Assembly (NCBI RefSeq): GCF_000972845.2 | Contig: NC_040032.1 | Coordinates: forward strand, 16,778,871 to 16,842,870 | DNA from: Larimichthys crocea | Taxonomy: Eukaryota; Chordata; Actinopteri; Sciaenidae | Direction of reading: 5' to 3' | Length of the DNA: 64,000 nt | In this document: positions 51,190-62,589 of the stretch, one piece after another | Layout: every line of letters begins with the position of its first letter | How positions within the stretch are numbered: the stretch's first letter is position 1 | The notes under the pieces: model-generated | What the model saw: the letters and a program-made list of their open reading frames with translations, nothing else | The model's database searches: none | Told to the model about the DNA's origin: nothing | Program-made: the position numbers and the translations under genes

Positions 51190-51700
51190 TGACTACTGAG
51201 CGGCACAGTTTCCTCACAGTAAGAAAGTTCCCGGTCCGGCCTTTCTTTGTGGAGTTTGCATATTTTTGCGTCTGCGTGAGTAATCTGACTTTCTACCACA
51301 GTCCAAAGACCTGCAGGTTAAAGGTTTAGTGTGTAGGATTTAGTACCACCTTGAGGTGAAGTTGCAGATTGCAACCAAATGAAAACTCCCTCACCTTCTC
51401 CTTCCAGACATGTCAGAAAAACAAGCAAAAGTCCAGAACTAGATCATTGTTTGGTTTGTCTGCACTGGGCTACTGTTGAAAAATGGTGGTTCAACATGAG
51501 CATTCTGTTAAAATCTTACACCCTTGACCTTGAACACGTGACTTTAAGGTGTGAATGTGAGCATGAATTTTTGTTTGTCACTATGTGTTAGCCCTGTGAT
51601 GAACAGGTGACTGTCCTGGATATACCACATCAGCTGGGATCAGCCTGTGACCCTGATAAGGATAAACGGCTACAGGAAATGACTTGGACTGATGACTACC
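51190..51700 (+). mobile_element. tRNA-SINE/LINE-tail-like element, split by a MITE
   Basis: The left part (51190-51317) contains GTTCCCGGTCCGGCCTTTCT, GTGGAGTTTGCATATTTTTG and CACAGTCCAAAGACCTGCAG. The right part (51534-51700) contains GTGTGAATGTGAGCATGAAT, TGTGTTAGCCCTGTGATGAA, CAGCTGGGATCAGCCTGTGA and GATAAACGGCTACAGGAAAT. These are the ordered halves of one very common fish retroposon as I remember it. The break falls at the TTAA that normally follows the CATGCAGG-like motif, where the TTAA MITE of 51318-51533 is inserted. Confidence 0.6.
51318..51533 (+). mobile_element. TTAA-flanked MITE, copy 3, nested in a SINE
   Basis: It begins TTAA at 51318-51321, then AGGTTTAGTGTGTAGGATTT, like copies 1 and 2. 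It ends ACCCTTGACC followed by TTGA (51530-51533), a probable mutated TTAA, then SINE sequence resumes. The internal right end is degraded compared with the other copies. Confidence 0.65.
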
Positions 51701-53298
51701 ACCAGTAGTCAGCTGAATGTCTCAGTAATGGAAGTATGTCAGAGATGGAGATTCATTTACAGACCTCCTTGCAACATAAATATTGTTTGTGATGAATCGA
51801 GCTTCACAGGATGTTGTTTTTACTGCTCGTCAAAGTTACTGTAAATTAAATTACAATACAGTTTGAATCAATGTAACTTTTCATACTGGTGACGGAGTGG
51901 AAGTCCAGGCCTGATCAGGTATTTTTGTGTATTGTTTATGTCTAATCCACGTCTTGCAGCAGCAGACACATTCAATAGATCTGCTGGATTTTGTGTATTT
52001 TAATGACAGTTGGGGTTAGTCTATCTCCACCTCTGTAAGGACATTGATTTGTTTTTCTTTGCCGAAATGAGGTCACCCCACGCTCCATCCTTTTACAGCG
52101 GTCCTGGACTGAAGAATTTCGGCGCCCCCTTCAGAAACACCTCAGCCAGAGATGAGCTGTTGCAACAAAGATCAAACCTTTTAGTGACCTTCCAGCACAT
52201 TGGACAATCTCTCTGAGCACCCAGCACTAACCATCAAGCCCCATGTGGCCTCCATGAAGTACAGAGTAATCAAGAAAGGTAAAATTGAGGGGTTGGCGGT
52301 AAACACCGGTTCAATTCCATGGACACAAGGAAGAAAAAAAAAGAAGTGTGTTATGTGTGTGTTTGTGGTGAAAATACGCCACCTGCAGTGTCAACAGCTC
52401 CCAGAGTCATCCCAGCAATCACACAACTCTACCATTTACACAGGTGGAAAAACAACATATATATATATATTTGAAGTGGGGTGGATAAAAAGCTTTTCAG
52501 TGCTTTATGTGACAGCAAGCGTTTGTTGTTTGGTGTGTATCGACATCAGCTTCAGAAAGCAAGTGTTAAATGTATTTATTTAAGGAATATTAACTAAATT
52601 AAGATAATCTAGCAATAAAACATATCAAACTAGTCAGATTTAGATATTATAAATGTATTCATAACATCTGCCTGCTACAGGTCAAAGTTAAAATGAAATA
52701 TTTCGACAGTCTATTTATGAATACTACAGAAAAAACAGTGATGAAAGCATCTCTTTAGGTTTGCAGTGCCTCAGTGAATGTGTACCAACCGTTCATCCAC
52801 AAGGGGGCGACTTTGAACAACAATCAGCACCTCTGCTGCTTCACTGATGGGCCAGAAGATCCCAAAGGCCTTCAGATCAAGCTGAGCTCATTATGACCAC
52901 ATGGCTTCCACCAGTGCCGAGCAGCTCAAGTGAGTGTGAACACATCCATCACTGAGCAGGGATGTTTCCTGACATACGCTTTCAAACAGAGACACAGATG
53001 TCTGCACGTTTAGCTGTTGTTGTTCTTGTTGTGGGTACTAGTCACCGAAAAGATTTGTTACATTAAACTTTGTGTAATATCTGTTTGATTGTATCCCTGA
53101 GAGTTTGACAAACCACTGAAACATTTTCCTCCATGAGACTATTGGTATCATTTGTCAGCGTGCTTCATATTTGGGACATTTTTGTCTCTTGAAATCACAT
53201 TTCAAGACAAACAAAAACAACATTAAGGCACTGAAACAAATCATTGTGCAACACAAGCTGCTGTGTTCATACTCCAGATATTTATCCTTTATCATAAA

Positions 53299-53403
53299 CA
53301 GAGCCGGTCTTAGCTATGGCCAATGTGGGCAGCCGCCCAGGGCGCAGGCTCCGTGAGGGGCGCACGAACGCCCGAGGCGCAAATGTGGCCAGGACCGGCG
53401 CTG
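53299..53403. mobile_element. hAT-type MITE with perfect 8-base duplication
   Basis: A 105-base element starts CAGAGCCGGTCTTAGC and ends GCCAGGACCGGCGCTG, which inverted is CAGCGCCGGTCCTGGC, giving 16-base terminal inverted repeats with four mismatches. It is flanked on both sides by the identical octamer ATCATAAA (53291-53298 and 53404-53411). An 8-base duplication and CAG-type ends are the hAT signature. The element is GC-rich in an AT-rich setting, with no coding capacity. Confidence 0.85.
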
Positions 53404-54584
53404 ATCATAAATATCCAGGCTGAACGGGGCAACTAAAAACTACAGACTTACTGGCAACTGGTATATACTCAGTTATTTATAAATCTATTATATAATAGTA
53501 CATTATATAATAGTACACTTTAATTTATATTAAAATCTATTTAGGCCAAGTTACAAGTAACAGTCCTGGATTAAAAGAAGTCTGATTTAAGTCAAATTAA
53601 GAAAATATTTTCAGTGAAAGAATCATAAGATTCACCCATTTCATTAAATTACATTAAATGATTTATTAATATGTAAGTAGATTACTACTATTGGAGCCAG
53701 CAGCTCATTTTAAATTCTTTATAAACTGTTTGACAGTTTCTAACAAACTAATTAAGACGATTCTGGCTGCACTTTCAAGCCGTTTTGAAGTCAAATGAAG
53801 CCTTTTTAAAGCATCGAATGGATCTTTAAATAAGTATAAAAGGAACATCACTGCAGAAGAAGTATGAAAAATTAAACTTTTTAAATTTGCATCCAAGGAT
53901 GGAATATTCCCCTTACTGTTCTGGTGGATTTTCATGTTTTGAGAAGAGTTAGGGCTCCATCAAAGACTAAAATGACTTGATATGAGGGAGATTTCTACAG
54001 GAAACAAGTGATCATGATTTAAACAGTGAACACACTACCGCATTAAAAGTATTACAACTCTTAAATGTAAACAAGTGCAATATTTCACGCTGAAATATAG
54101 AGTAGAAGTGTAACGTGGCAAAAAAGTTAAACTCAAGTAGATTGTGCAGCACTGTTCGTACTGACCATAATACAAGTACCGGTAATTACTTTTTACCTGC
54201 AATTTCTGCTATTGCCAAGCTGTATATGTATGCATGTGTATGCTTATACTGTATATATTCTAACACTATACTGTATATATCCCATAGCATATTCATATAC
54301 CTGCACTATATTCATATATCCTGTTCATTTGCACATACTCTGCACTTTACTACTCTGCATTTCGTTGTCTAAGTACGTTTGTGCAATGACGATATATTTG
54401 AATCTAATCTAGTTACATTCAACCACTGCTAAATCACAGTATCAGGTCTGGAGGTGGGTTCAGTTTTATTACCTGATGTTTGAGGAGTTGTTGTGAAAAG
54501 TCACAGTCACATTTGTAGTCATGCACATGATGAAGATAATTTGTAATAAACAAACTTCAGTCAGTTTGTTGGCAGCACAGATAT

Positions 54585-54606
54585 CACACACAGAACACCA
54601 CACGCA
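54585..54606 (-). promoter_or_regulatory. nufip2: GU-rich downstream element of nufip2 poly(A) site
   Basis: Read on the minus strand the stretch is GTGTGGTGTTCTGTGTGTG, placed 67-90 bases after the AATAAA at 54678-54673. It fits a cleavage-stimulating GU-rich element for a cut near 54650. Confidence 0.5.
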
Positions 54607-54672
54607 GAATTCTTCATGAAAATTTGACATTTTAATGGAAACTAAAATTGTGAACACTGGAGGGTTTTTTTT

Positions 54673-54678
54673 TTTATT
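54673..54678 (-). terminator. nufip2: nufip2 poly(A) signal (AATAAA)
   Basis: TTTATT on the plus strand is AATAAA on the minus strand. It is the last canonical hexamer before a GU-rich downstream element, at a distance compatible with cleavage near 54650. Confidence 0.5.
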
Positions 54679-57317
54679 GACTCTATTACATTGTTTGGAA
54701 TTTGAGGGTTATTATCATGCTTTAAAAACAAACAAAAAAACATAATGTGACACTTCTGTTAAATTCAAAACAACAAAATATTTTTTTTAAATAATCAGAC
54801 TGCTCACTTAAAAACTTAAAATGTCGACCTCTAAGACGAAAAAGAACTGCTATTGCCTCAAATTTATAGAGGAGGAGGTGGTGAGGTGGAGGGGGAACGA
54901 GAGAAAAAAAAAGGTGATAAACAAAAAAAAAAGAAAAAAAAAAGAGGAGGAGCAGACCAAGAAAAAAATAAAATAATGCATCAACAAGTACAACAGCCAT
55001 TTGAGATGACACAGAGAAACATAACAAAAACAAGATGACTCGGCACAACATATCACCTCTTTTCGTGACTGAATCCTGTAAAGACACATGTTGCCCTTCA
55101 CTCCCCATGTGTGGAAACAAAAGAAAGAAAAAAAACAGTGTACCCCTGATGTGTCACTGAATAAAAACAGAAAAGAAAAAAAAGCCCCCTAAATTAAAAT
55201 ATTTCCACAAGAGGCAATGACAGTTTAAAAAAGGAGGGACAGTTTTTAAGTTGAGCACAAACACCAAGTCCAGCATTTCCCATTACAGACGATTGATTAC
55301 TGGATGAAGAAGCAGCACTTTCGGTATTTGTTTTATCTTTTTTTTTTTGTAACCTCCTCCTCCTCTTTCACACTGTGTAATAACACGCTCAAAGTGACAT
55401 TCAGCTGCTACAGTAGTGACTTCTCTTCACTAGTAAAGAAAAAAAACTCCAAACCCAGCACGATGTCAGGAAGCTGGTTATGACATCGACATCATCATCA
55501 ACAACAACAACGTCTCCGGTCTGTGCGTTTTGCCATTCAGTAGCTGAATCTCTGAGTAGTGTACCTTTGGCGAAAAAAAAAAAGCAGATTCAGAGTTGTT
55601 GAACCGCACGTTAATACCTCACTCGCCCCTCACAAACATGATCAACATCACTACAAATAACAAAAATATATTAAGAGGAACTCTGGGATGCAGTGGATAT
55701 CAACGCTCATCACTCCATCACAACTATTTGAAATGAATTAAAGTATAAAATCTGCTGGAAAAGACTTCAAATATATTAACGTTGGTGCTATTAGGGGAGG
55801 AAATAGGTGTACATCAGCCTTAATTAGTGACTAAATCATCTAAAACTCGTAAAAAAAAATGAAAACATACTGATTTTATGTATCATTTATTCCTTTTAGT
55901 TTCATCCTACTTGTGCATCTATGGATAACTTAGGTTATAACTCAAAAATAAAAATGTTTTTTTTTCTTTTTTTAAACACGTTAAAACACCAATTTTTTTT
56001 GTTTTTTGTTAAATCAGTTCAAATCAATTATGTGCTACTTCAGACATTAAACTTTACAATGGACTGCCATGAGTAGTAATAATAAACCAGCAAGCGGTTG
56101 TCGTCCGTTCCCATTCAAACCTATTTTGGCTTTAGGTCACACAATTCTGAACACAAGCCATGACATTTTCAAAAAAAAAAAGGAAACTACAAAAACAAAA
56201 AACACAGAAAATGACTAAATGTTTCAGCCGGGTCCATGTCACTTTAAAAAGAAGAAATTAGGATTAGCTGTAAGAAAACTTAAACAGCATCGCAAATGAT
56301 ACAATAAAACAAACAAAAAAAAAAAAATGGCACGGATATACGCTGCAAGCAGATTTTAAACAATCAAAATCGCTGTAAAAGTAGATTTATCCCCCCCCCC
56401 TCACACAGGCACCTGAACATGAAACAACAAGGAAAAAGGGAGCGGGGCGGGGGGGGAGGGATTTCTTTTTGAAATATACGAGGAAACTTGCATATAATAG
56501 GAAGAACTCTCTATGAACACACCTACAAAATAAAACAACGAGGCCAAACTCATCAGTCACAACCTGGAAGCCTGCATCAGCATCCTTGAGGTGATTGCAC
56601 ATCCTGAGGGGGGGCGGTGGAGATATAAACTCCACATGATCAGGCGTTTCTGTCCCAACAGTCAAACCACTCAAACCTCCTCTTAACCAAAGAAATAAAA
56701 ATAATCACTGATTAACCATCTACTCAGCTTCAAGAACCAGTTTTTGGTTTGCAGGCTACAGTGCTAAATAATAGTTCTATCTTTATAAATGCATATTCAA
56801 CATAGCCTTTTTGCTGTATTAAGTGCTTGAAAAAGACGAGCCTTGGGGTAGGAGGATGGGAGATTCTCTTGATTTCCCTGTACAGGACCATCCTCACACA
56901 AACAAGACAAAAAGAAGATTTTTAAAAAAGGTCATAAGACTACAGTAACATCACATACTACTCATTTTGATCACCCTGTTTTACATTTAGAAGCCTATAG
57001 ATGCATCACTGTCCACTGATAATGCTTTCAAGCCTGAACAATTTGGCATTTACCATACAGGAACCTGAATATGTGACTTCGTCTATGGATTATGGAGCGA
57101 TTGGAAGAAATTAAATTGTGAGTTTTGCGTAACTTTGACAGATTAAATGTCAATTGCCACGAGCACAGAAAGACATAAAAGCCTAAATGCTAATGGGCAA
57201 TATCTCCGTGAGTACCCCCCGGCGTCCTCGTCGGCACAATTGTTCTTATTCAGGAGGCTAAGCGCATGATAATACACTCATCCATCACACGCTGTACAAT
57301 GGAAGCCAAAAACAAAA

Positions 57318-57319
<2 letters not shown>

Positions 57320-57345
<26 letters not shown>
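57320..57345. repeat. 26-base T homopolymer (A run in the nufip2 transcript)
   Basis: An uninterrupted T tract on the plus strand inside the nufip2 3' UTR. It makes an internal poly(A) stretch in the mRNA and would prime oligo-dT falsely. Confidence 0.95.
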
Positions 57346-57349
<4 letters not shown>

Positions 57350-59804
57350 ACCAGAGAGCTGACTGAGATTAGACATGGAAGTTGAATGTGAAGACAACCG
57401 GCTGCAGCTACGACTTCCCCTCTCTCTGCACAGGAGAGAACGGCGTTGCCTAATCAGGACGCGGCGGAAAGAAGTGTACTGGGGAAAAGAAAGCTCGTAG
57501 CAACCCCCCTTGGAAACATCACTGACTGTTCAGCGATAATAAATCAAGAGGTGCTTCACTATGAACACACAAGGGAGAAAAATCAACCATCAAGAAGAAG
57601 ATTACAGTCTAGTATAGATAGAAAACGCATGGAGCAATGTGCTTCTTTTTTTTTTTAATATATCTAAAAAGGGGGACATGAAACTTTAGAGCCCGAAATG
57701 ATCGATGACCGCACCTCCTCGCATACCGTGACAGTTATTTCCTCACATGTAATTATTTGGTGTTTTGTCACATCATCATATAAGACTCTATATAATAGGA
57801 CTCCAATTCAACATTTCCAATTACATGACAGGGGGCCATATGGCAAAAAAAAAAAAAGAAAAGAAAAATTTAACATAGTCATGGCTTTATCAACACTACC
57901 TGAGTTACATTTAATAATTCTGTATTTATCAACTTATTTTTTATTTTTTTTTATTCTGAAAAGTAACAGCCCAGAGCCATTCTTTCAAGGAGTATTTCTT
58001 GTCAGTACATATAGATCTCTCTAGTAATTAAAAGATAAAAGCAATTAGTTTACATAAAGTGCTATTAATCCACACATTAACCAAATCATATCTTCTAGAG
58101 GAAAAGAAACCTGGATGGTTCCTTTTTGTTGTTATGTTGAATAAACCAATCCTGATTTGGAGAAGGTGATGAAAGTGATGTCACAGCTGGCCAGTTAGCA
58201 GTTAGAACAAAACAAAACAAACAAACAAAAAAAACTAAAAAATTGGGCTCCCTAGATTTAATTAAAACTTTCAACATGAGCTCTTGCAAAAAAAATAAAA
58301 TAAAAATAAAGAAAAACACTTCAAGAATTTGTGCAACAAACCTGAACATGCACCTTTTTTTCTTTTTTCTTTTTTTGAACAAACAAATGAACTGCAGGCC
58401 ACACACCAGCATCTTGGGGTGATGATTTTGTAGCTCCATATAACCCATTTCACACATTGTATGGATCACACGGTGTTATTGCACACTGGTTTCGCAAAAA
58501 TGTAAAATGTTATCCACAGTAAAACATAATAGTACAACTCATCTTCACATTTCAACACAGTTTGACAAAAGTGGCTAGTCGTTTGGGGGGGATGTGGCGG
58601 CGGGAGGGGGCCTAGATTAGTATTGCGATTGTTGTTTGTTGTTGTTACTGTTATCTTTGTGTGGCGATGAACAGTGACCTCTGCCTCGTTCATTTCCACC
58701 AGTAAACATGCAGGAAGTACAATGCCATAAGACAGAAAAGTAAAAAAGACCCGATGCCGAGTCAGAAAACAACAAAAAATCTAAGCCGTAAAAATGCAAC
58801 ACGTGTTCCTTTGACGACAGGAAATAGAACAGTTCTCTCGTTTTTCTTCTTTTTTTAAAAACACAGAAACGCAGGCAAAATAATCTGCATGGACATCCTG
58901 AGTCTTGCTGCCGAACAAATAGCACAAAACGCAGGATACCTATCGGTACAAATGTCTCTTTGCTTAACAGTTAGTCACTCAGTTACCATATCTTAGAGCG
59001 TATATGAATCTGAGTTTCAGAAGAGACTGCACTGACCTCATAACGATCTGCATGAAATGTATGAAAAGCTTTAGGTTTAAAAGGTTTTGCCTTTCACGGA
59101 GACCTGATTTTTAAAATCTTTAGCACACCTGTAATGAACAATAAAATGAAGGGGCGCAGATTTCCTTCAAATGGGGCACTTCTGTACCTGTGCTCTGAAG
59201 GGGAAGGGAGGGGCGTTCACACTGCAGTGCGGATAACACTCATGTTAGGTCAGACAAAATAAAAATAAAGCAAAAATAATAAAACAAAAAGACAACAAAA
59301 TAAAAAGCAAGCATTTAATTTCCAGGCTCTGATTTCCCCTATAAAGGATTTAAGACAAGGTTCTCCCTTCCTGGATGGGCACCTCACCTGCCGAGCTTCT
59401 GCTCAACTTACAGTTTAACAGGACTCCAAAAAAAAAAAAAAAGATCTTTAGTCCGAAACTTCAAGGCATTCTTTGCAAAGTGTGTTCTCCTTTCTTGCAC
59501 GATTAATTCAAGCTTGCACACAGATGTGTATGTATAATGTCTAACATATCTACAATGAACTCATTTGAACGCGTGAAGAAAAAAAAAAAACGACTGAGGC
59601 ATCCCATAGTCAGACTGACGGATGCCGCAGTTCAACAGGATAAAGGCTTAGGGAGGTGCAATCCATAACACCTTCCTTTTGTTGAACTCCCAAACATCAT
59701 CCTAAAGAGCCGTGAGACAAACGACTAACCACAGCTCCAAAGTTGCAAGTGTCCAGTTATCATGTTGGAGAGGCACCGATCGACTCCTCTTACGTCCCTC
59801 CAGA

Positions 59805-59808
<4 letters not shown>

Positions 59809-59853
<45 letters not shown>

Positions 59854-59864
59854 CGCGCGCGCGT
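59809..59864. repeat. nufip2: GT microsatellite joined to a GC run in nufip2 3' UTR
   Basis: About 21 GT units (59809-59850) followed by ATGCGCGCGCGCG. The alternating purine-pyrimidine tract is Z-DNA-prone. In the nufip2 mRNA it reads as a CA repeat about 185-240 bases after the stop codon. CA repeats in RNA can bind hnRNP L; binding here is inference. Confidence 0.9.
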
Positions 59865-60047
59865 TTGTCTGACGCCCCCAAAGAAGTCTGTTGTTATTCC
59901 ACCCGAGACTCCAAGGAAAATCTGTCATGCTATACTATCAATGTTTTCACAGTTGTCACTTTATCAGTCCAATGGGATTTATGATTTCCAAGGTAGAGAA
60001 CTGCAGCACCCAGAAGTGAAGAAGGTAAGTACTGTAGACCATCTACC

Positions 60048-60100
60048 TCACTGATCAGGTCCGTCCTTGGTCTCATCATAAACCACTACTCTTTTTGGAT
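60048..60100 (-). CDS. nufip2: NUFIP2, last coding exon
   Basis: Read on the minus strand, the acceptor ccctctcctgtag (plus 60101 upward) precedes the codons for PKRVVVYDETKDGPDQ and a TGA at 60050-60048. The first two bases complete an Asp codon begun in the microexon. The human C-terminus as I recall it, DPKRIITYNEAMDSPDQ, matches at both ends with changes in the middle. The exon continues as the long 3' UTR. Confidence 0.9.
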
Positions 60101-61961
60101 CTACAGGAGAGGGAGAAGGAGGCCAAGGGTTAGATTAATCAACACGTCAGACTGATAAGATGCAAGCAAACAGATAATCCTGATTTAAAAGACATTTTAA
60201 GACTTCTTGGCTTGATACTCTACAAACATTTCAGAACTTTGGCTTATTTTCTTAAATATAAAAACACAGAATTAGTTTGGATTTCTGTAACTCAAGTATC
60301 TAAAGCATCATTTCGGTATCAGTAGAGACTGAACTATCAGTTTTGGTATTGAAAAGCTACAAACCCAAAGCAGTAACTGTGTATTTCACTCGACTTAGTG
60401 ATTGGATATTAAGCTAACATATCCTCAAACATCACTGCGCTCATGCTTGTGTTGATGTCAACAGACTGTTTGGAATAATTGCTATATTTCACTCGCCAGC
60501 TGGCATTGACTGCAGTACCAGAGGACCATACACCAGCAGTATGTCACACTCGGTTATTTTAACAGCGTCTCCGTTGGCGATTACTTTGGGTTGCTTATGC
60601 TTCTGCTGTTTAGTGATAAAACAAACACGACCTTTTGTCTTTCAAGGATTAACTGTTATGTGATGGGAGTCCGTGATATACTGTCCTTGAGAGGCATGTT
60701 GAAGGAATTAATGGGCCTTTGTGCATATGCTGCCGCACAGCTCAACTTGTACAACAATGGATCTGTGTGTATCCTTACAGTGAGTTATACTGAGAAGTGA
60801 GCTAAACTAGCTTCAGGATCTTTCTCAGCAGGTTACCGGTATTTATGAACTCAATGTCAGTAAATGGATCCACGTGTGCATGAGTGTAACCATATAAAAA
60901 AAGAAATGATTACATGACTGTCATCGGTTACCCGGGCATCTTACTCATATGGAGGGTGTAGTGTCAGTAAATATATGGGTACATTCAGACAGAATCAGGT
61001 GCTGTGGTGCGTGAGGGTGAAAGGGCGGCTGGGCTTGTGTCTAGTGTATTTGTGCTGAACGTAACACTGTGAAACAATCAGGAAATAACTTTGTTCACTG
61101 ATTAACCAGCTTTCTCAATGCTGACGCTCCCTTACTCTCATTCACTGTATGTCTCGACCAGTGTCTCAAACTATCAGACATAAACCAAATTAAACGTCTT
61201 TGTGTCACTATTTTGCACCATGAATCGTGAGCCACACCCAGATTTAAAAGCTGGGTACATGAAATACATGAATCCACCTGGACAGTCTCAGTTTCAGAGA
61301 CATTTCAGGATGACTGTGGAGGTTTGATCAGTCTTTGATCATGCTATTGGTGGTTGTAGTGTAACGTCAGGCTGCGTTTTATCAATAGTTGGATCTGGCG
61401 CAACTTTTTCGCCACTGGTCGCTGCATTTTTTTTTTTTGCGAACACCCCTGCCTCAAATAAATGGAAACATTTTCGCCACAACGCCAGATTTGAATGGAC
61501 CCTACCTCATAACTAAACCATAACTGAATCCTCTGTGATGTTAACAATAAGGCTGAGCAATTTTATCGATCCTGCGATATATATCGTTATTTTATTTCCC
61601 CAGAAAGTATTGATTTTTCAGCCACAAGTATCGATACATTAAGTCCCATACAAAGAACAGAGTGCAGGGAGCACACAGAGCACAGTGACAGAATAACTTC
61701 ATAAATATTATTTCTATTGAATGACAACTTTCTGTGTCTTGAGATTAGTGTATCGCTACAGCCCTAGTTAACAATGTGCCACAAGAGCTGCATCGGCAGT
61801 GCAGTTTTTAAAAGGGGGAAAAAAGTATTCTGACAGCTTGAAATGTCACAAACACTGCAGTAATTTAAGCAAAATGCTGATGTCTTGTTACGTTTCTACA
61901 GCTAATTCTGAACTGTCTAAATATTTCTAAAAACCAGAGGAAAAAGTGAAGTTTAGTTTAC
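60101..61961 (-). other. nufip2: nufip2 intron between microexon and last exon
   Basis: An intron of 1,861 bases with donor CAAG|GTAAAC and acceptor ctcctgtag on the minus strand. It contains the hAT-like MITE at 61548-61766. No other feature was recognised. Confidence 0.85.
61548..61766. mobile_element. hAT-like MITE with perfect 8-base duplication in a nufip2 intron
   Basis: A 219-base element begins TAAGGCTGAGCAAT and ends so that its inverse complement is TAGGGCTGTAGCGAT. It is flanked on both sides by the identical octamer GTTAACAA (61540-61547 and 61767-61774). Subterminal ATCGAT and TATCGATAC steps are typical of TAGGGCTG-ended fish MITEs as I remember them. There is no coding capacity. 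Confidence 0.8.
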
Positions 61962-61994
61962 CTTGTTTTTGCAAGTTGAAAATGAATTCCATTT
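61962..61994 (-). CDS. nufip2: NUFIP2, 33-base microexon
   Basis: On the minus strand, tgtttttccttcaacag is followed by AA, then ten codons for MEFIFNLQKQ, then G and the donor GTAAAC. The two leading bases complete Glu with the G left by the upstream exon, and the trailing G begins Asp of the last exon. The human segment I recall, EMESIWNLQKQD, aligns without gaps. Both borders are canonical and the phases agree with both neighbours, so the exon is secure despite its size. Confidence 0.9.
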
Positions 61995-62589
61995 CTGTTG
62001 AAGGAAAAACACATTATTTCAGCATCTGCATTAATCAGTCACGAAGAATATTTTCAGACAGGTTTACTCAAATTGTAATCCTTAAGATTTCCATAAACAA
62101 AACCCCATTTTAAATACTACTGCATTTTTTCCTACAGTGCCCATTCAATGTATTTACATTCTGTAATTACCCCTCTATATATTAGTTTTCATCGTTAATG
62201 GTGGAGTCAGAAATTGCCTTCCCCACACACACGAGGAAACGACACAGTGTGTAATCCAGCATCACAGCTATCTCATCAATATAAGCATCACTGTTCACAG
62301 TCGAACCAGCGCTGCATTAAGTTACTGCTAATGCAAACTGAACATTTGCTAATAAATCAGAAATACTTTATTGATCCCCAGGGGGAAATAGGGTTAATTA
62401 AATTTAATGCTTCACAATAAAGGTACTCAACTGCCGAAAGGCGAAGTGGTTTTTACCGTGATGCAGTTATAAAAGACGAGAGTTTCTGTCAACAGATTAA
62501 ACTGTTTTTCTGACAAAAGCACAACCTAAACCTTAAGGATTACAACTTGAATGGTTACACACATTTATCTGATTAATAGTCAAAGTTAC
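61995..62589 (-). other. nufip2: nufip2 intron between the large exon and the microexon
   Basis: An intron of 595 bases with donor AAAG|GTAACT and acceptor cttcaacag on the minus strand. It includes a short repeat relic at 62343-62400. Confidence 0.85.
62343..62400. repeat. Fish repeat relic (retroposon tail-like)
   Basis: AGAAATACTTTATTGATCCC followed by CAGGGGGAAAT is a phrase repeated widely in teleost genomes, usually at retroposon 3' tails (recalled). Only this short part is recognisable. Confidence 0.4.

Larger units (their letters stand above)
40451..54645. other. Intergenic region between convergent msi2 and nufip2
   Basis: About 14 kb without a supported gene. Contents in order: a diverged repeat pair (42094-42560 and 44841-45200), a large AC/AT microsatellite (45232-45361), TC repeat (48027-48077), SINE- and repeat-like blocks (48085-48780), a MITE with 36-base inverted ends (50200-50426), hAT-like termini near 47.57 and 50.63 kb, a SINE broken by a TTAA MITE (51190-51700), and a hAT-type MITE with perfect 8-base duplication (53299-53403). 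The 166-codon frame at 46480-46980 is low-complexity with no recognisable domain. Confidence 0.7.
54650..60047 (-). other. nufip2: nufip2 3' UTR
   Basis: The UTR follows the TGA at 60050-60048 and runs about 5.4 kb on the minus strand. It is AT-rich with many T runs in the transcript sense, including 26 A at transcript level opposite the T tract at 57320-57345, and a long CA repeat opposite 59809-59850. The proposed end is set by AATAAA at 54678-54673 (TTTATT on the plus strand) and the GU-rich element beyond it. Human NUFIP2 is also known for a very long 3' UTR. Minus-strand frames inside it (54722-55120, 58095-58469) are Phe/Leu-rich products of U-rich sequence and not genes. Confidence 0.6.

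Noticed and set aside
54722..55120. 132-codon minus-strand frame rich in Phe and Leu
   Set aside because: It is in the nufip2 3' UTR and is produced by U-rich tracts.
62573..62589. Read-through end of the large nufip2 exon (GNFDY then stop) as the true C-terminus
   Set aside because: AAAG|GTAACT is a good donor, and the microexon plus last exon restore the family C-terminus in phase.
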